From Lachnospiraceae bacterium (GTDB lineage Bacteria; Bacillota; Clostridia; Lachnospirales; Lachnospiraceae): a stretch of DNA of 6,376 bases. Each line of letters starts with the position of its first letter. Position 1 is the stretch's first letter. The position numbers were made by a program, and so were the translations under genes. Below, piece by piece: positions 5,627 through 6,376 of the stretch. Location: assembly GCA_017476305.1 (NCBI GenBank), contig JAFVAA010000119.1, positions 1 through 6,376 of the forward strand, in the 5' to 3' direction. The notes beneath the pieces were generated by a model. The model was not told the DNA's origin. It did not search any database and was given only the letters and a program-made list of their open reading frames with translations.

Positions 5627-6376
5627 ATGTACGAAAATCAAATTGCAGAAATTGCAGCAAGAGGAAGGAATGAAGAAATTTATGCAGGATTGTTAGAGCT
5701 TACGAAGCATATCATGTCCGAAAGGGGCAGGATTCAGGGAAAGAAAAAGTTATATTATATTTCTGCAGAATTTCTGATCGGAAAGCTTTTATCCAATAAT
5801 CTGATCAATCTGGGACTTTATGATGAGGTTTCCGAGGCACTAAAAAAGCATGGGAAGTCAATGGCAGAAATTGAGGAGATGGAAAATGAACCGTCGCTTG
5901 GAAACGGAGGCCTTGGAAGGCTTGCTGCCTGCTTTTTGGATTCTATTGCTACACTGGGATTACAGGGAGATGGAATCGGGCTGAATTATCATCTGGGGCT
6001 TTTTAAGCAGGAGTTTGAAGAAAACCGCCAGAAAGAAGTACCAAATCCGTGGATTACAGGGAAGGACTGGCTTCGCAGAACAAATGTCAGCTATCCGGTC
6101 CTGTTAGCCGGGAAAAAGGTACAGTCGGTGATGTACGAAATTGATGTGACCGGGTATGATAATCAATGCAATACACTAAAACTATTTGATCTGGATACGG
6201 TGGATGATTCTATTGTTCAGGATGGCAGCATCGCTTTTGACAAAGAGAATATTACAAAGAATCTCACGCTTTTCCTATACCCGGATGATAGTGACGATCA
6301 GGGAAGACTTCTTAGGATTTATCAGCAGTATTTCATGGTCAGCAATGCTGCACAGCTTATCATAGATGAGGCTAAG
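5627..6376 (+). CDS. glgP: Glycogen/alpha-glucan phosphorylase, N-terminal 250 residues; runs off the right edge
   Basis: The enzyme (GT35 family, EC 2.4.1.1, PLP-dependent) releases glucose 1-phosphate from glycogen or maltodextrin in the cytoplasm. The visible third of a protein usually 750-800 residues long shows [16 protein letters not shown] (about 43-58), corresponding to the IYYLSLEFYMGR stretch of other phosphorylases, and the hallmark [19 protein letters not shown] (about 88-106). [17 protein letters not shown] and [19 protein letters not shown] also fit. The N-terminus is short and lacks the phosphorylation and AMP-control extension of animal enzymes. The PLP lysine and C-terminal half are beyond the window. 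AAGGAGG five bases upstream fixes the start at 5627. It follows cheD by 106 bases with no clear terminator between, so co-transcription is possible. I see no strong own promoter. Maltodextrin preference cannot be separated from glycogen preference here. Confidence 0.96.
   Translation, partial: MYENQIAEIAARGRNEEIYAGLLELTKHIMSERGRIQGKKKLYYISAEFLIGKLLSNNLINLGLYDEVSEALKKHGKSMAEIEEMENEPSLGNGGLGRLAACFLDSIATLGLQGDGIGLNYHLGLFKQEFEENRQKEVPNPWITGKDWLRRTNVSYPVLLAGKKVQSVMYEIDVTGYDNQCNTLKLFDLDTVDDSIVQDGSIAFDKENITKNLTLFLYPDDSDDQGRLLRIYQQYFMVSNAAQLIIDEAK

Noticed and set aside
1..6376. CRISPR array, tRNA or rRNA gene, insertion sequence
   Set aside because: No regularly spaced repeats, cloverleaf, rRNA signature or transposase sequence was seen on either strand.

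Overview
The window reads as chromosomal DNA of a low-to-moderate GC, flagellated, gut-type Firmicute, most likely a member of the Lachnospiraceae (Clostridia). That rests on strong AGGAGG-type ribosome binding sites, consensus sigma-A promoters, a perfect CIRCE heat-shock operator, a Clostridia-type Hsp20, a YARHG-type surface protein, and chemotaxis genes beside fucose and glycogen genes. The genus cannot be fixed from this sequence alone.

Layout. On the minus strand (861 to 1, running off the left edge) lies the N-terminal part of a methyl-accepting chemotaxis protein that looks broken twice: a one-base frameshift near 422-424, and an apparent internal loss of the second membrane helix and HAMP domain at about 350-370. 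A 470-base divergent intergenic region (963-1433) follows. It holds the probable receptor promoter, several inverted repeats, a tandem 11-base repeat, and the CIRCE-controlled promoter and structured leader of hsp20. All remaining genes are on the plus strand: hsp20 (1434-1877) with a strong terminator; a membrane-anchored surface protein with a degenerate YARHG domain (2027-3001) and its own near-perfect promoter; L-fucose isomerase fucI (3111-4907); the chemoreceptor deamidase cheD (5023-5520); and the first 250 codons of a glycogen phosphorylase (5627 to the right edge).

Function. The plus-strand genes do not form one pathway. hsp20 is a separate heat-shock transcription unit. The YARHG protein is probably also a unit of its own. 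FucI starts fucose catabolism by making L-fuculose, but no kinase, aldolase or transporter is visible beside it. CheD modifies chemoreceptors, so it is functionally linked to the receptor class at the left edge, though that copy appears dead. The phosphorylase mobilises stored alpha-glucan. I see no CRISPR array, tRNA, rRNA, insertion sequence or defence system, and nothing that amounts to a clear new multi-gene system. The most unusual items are the doubly damaged receptor, the repeat-rich heat-shock control region, and the diverged YARHG protein.
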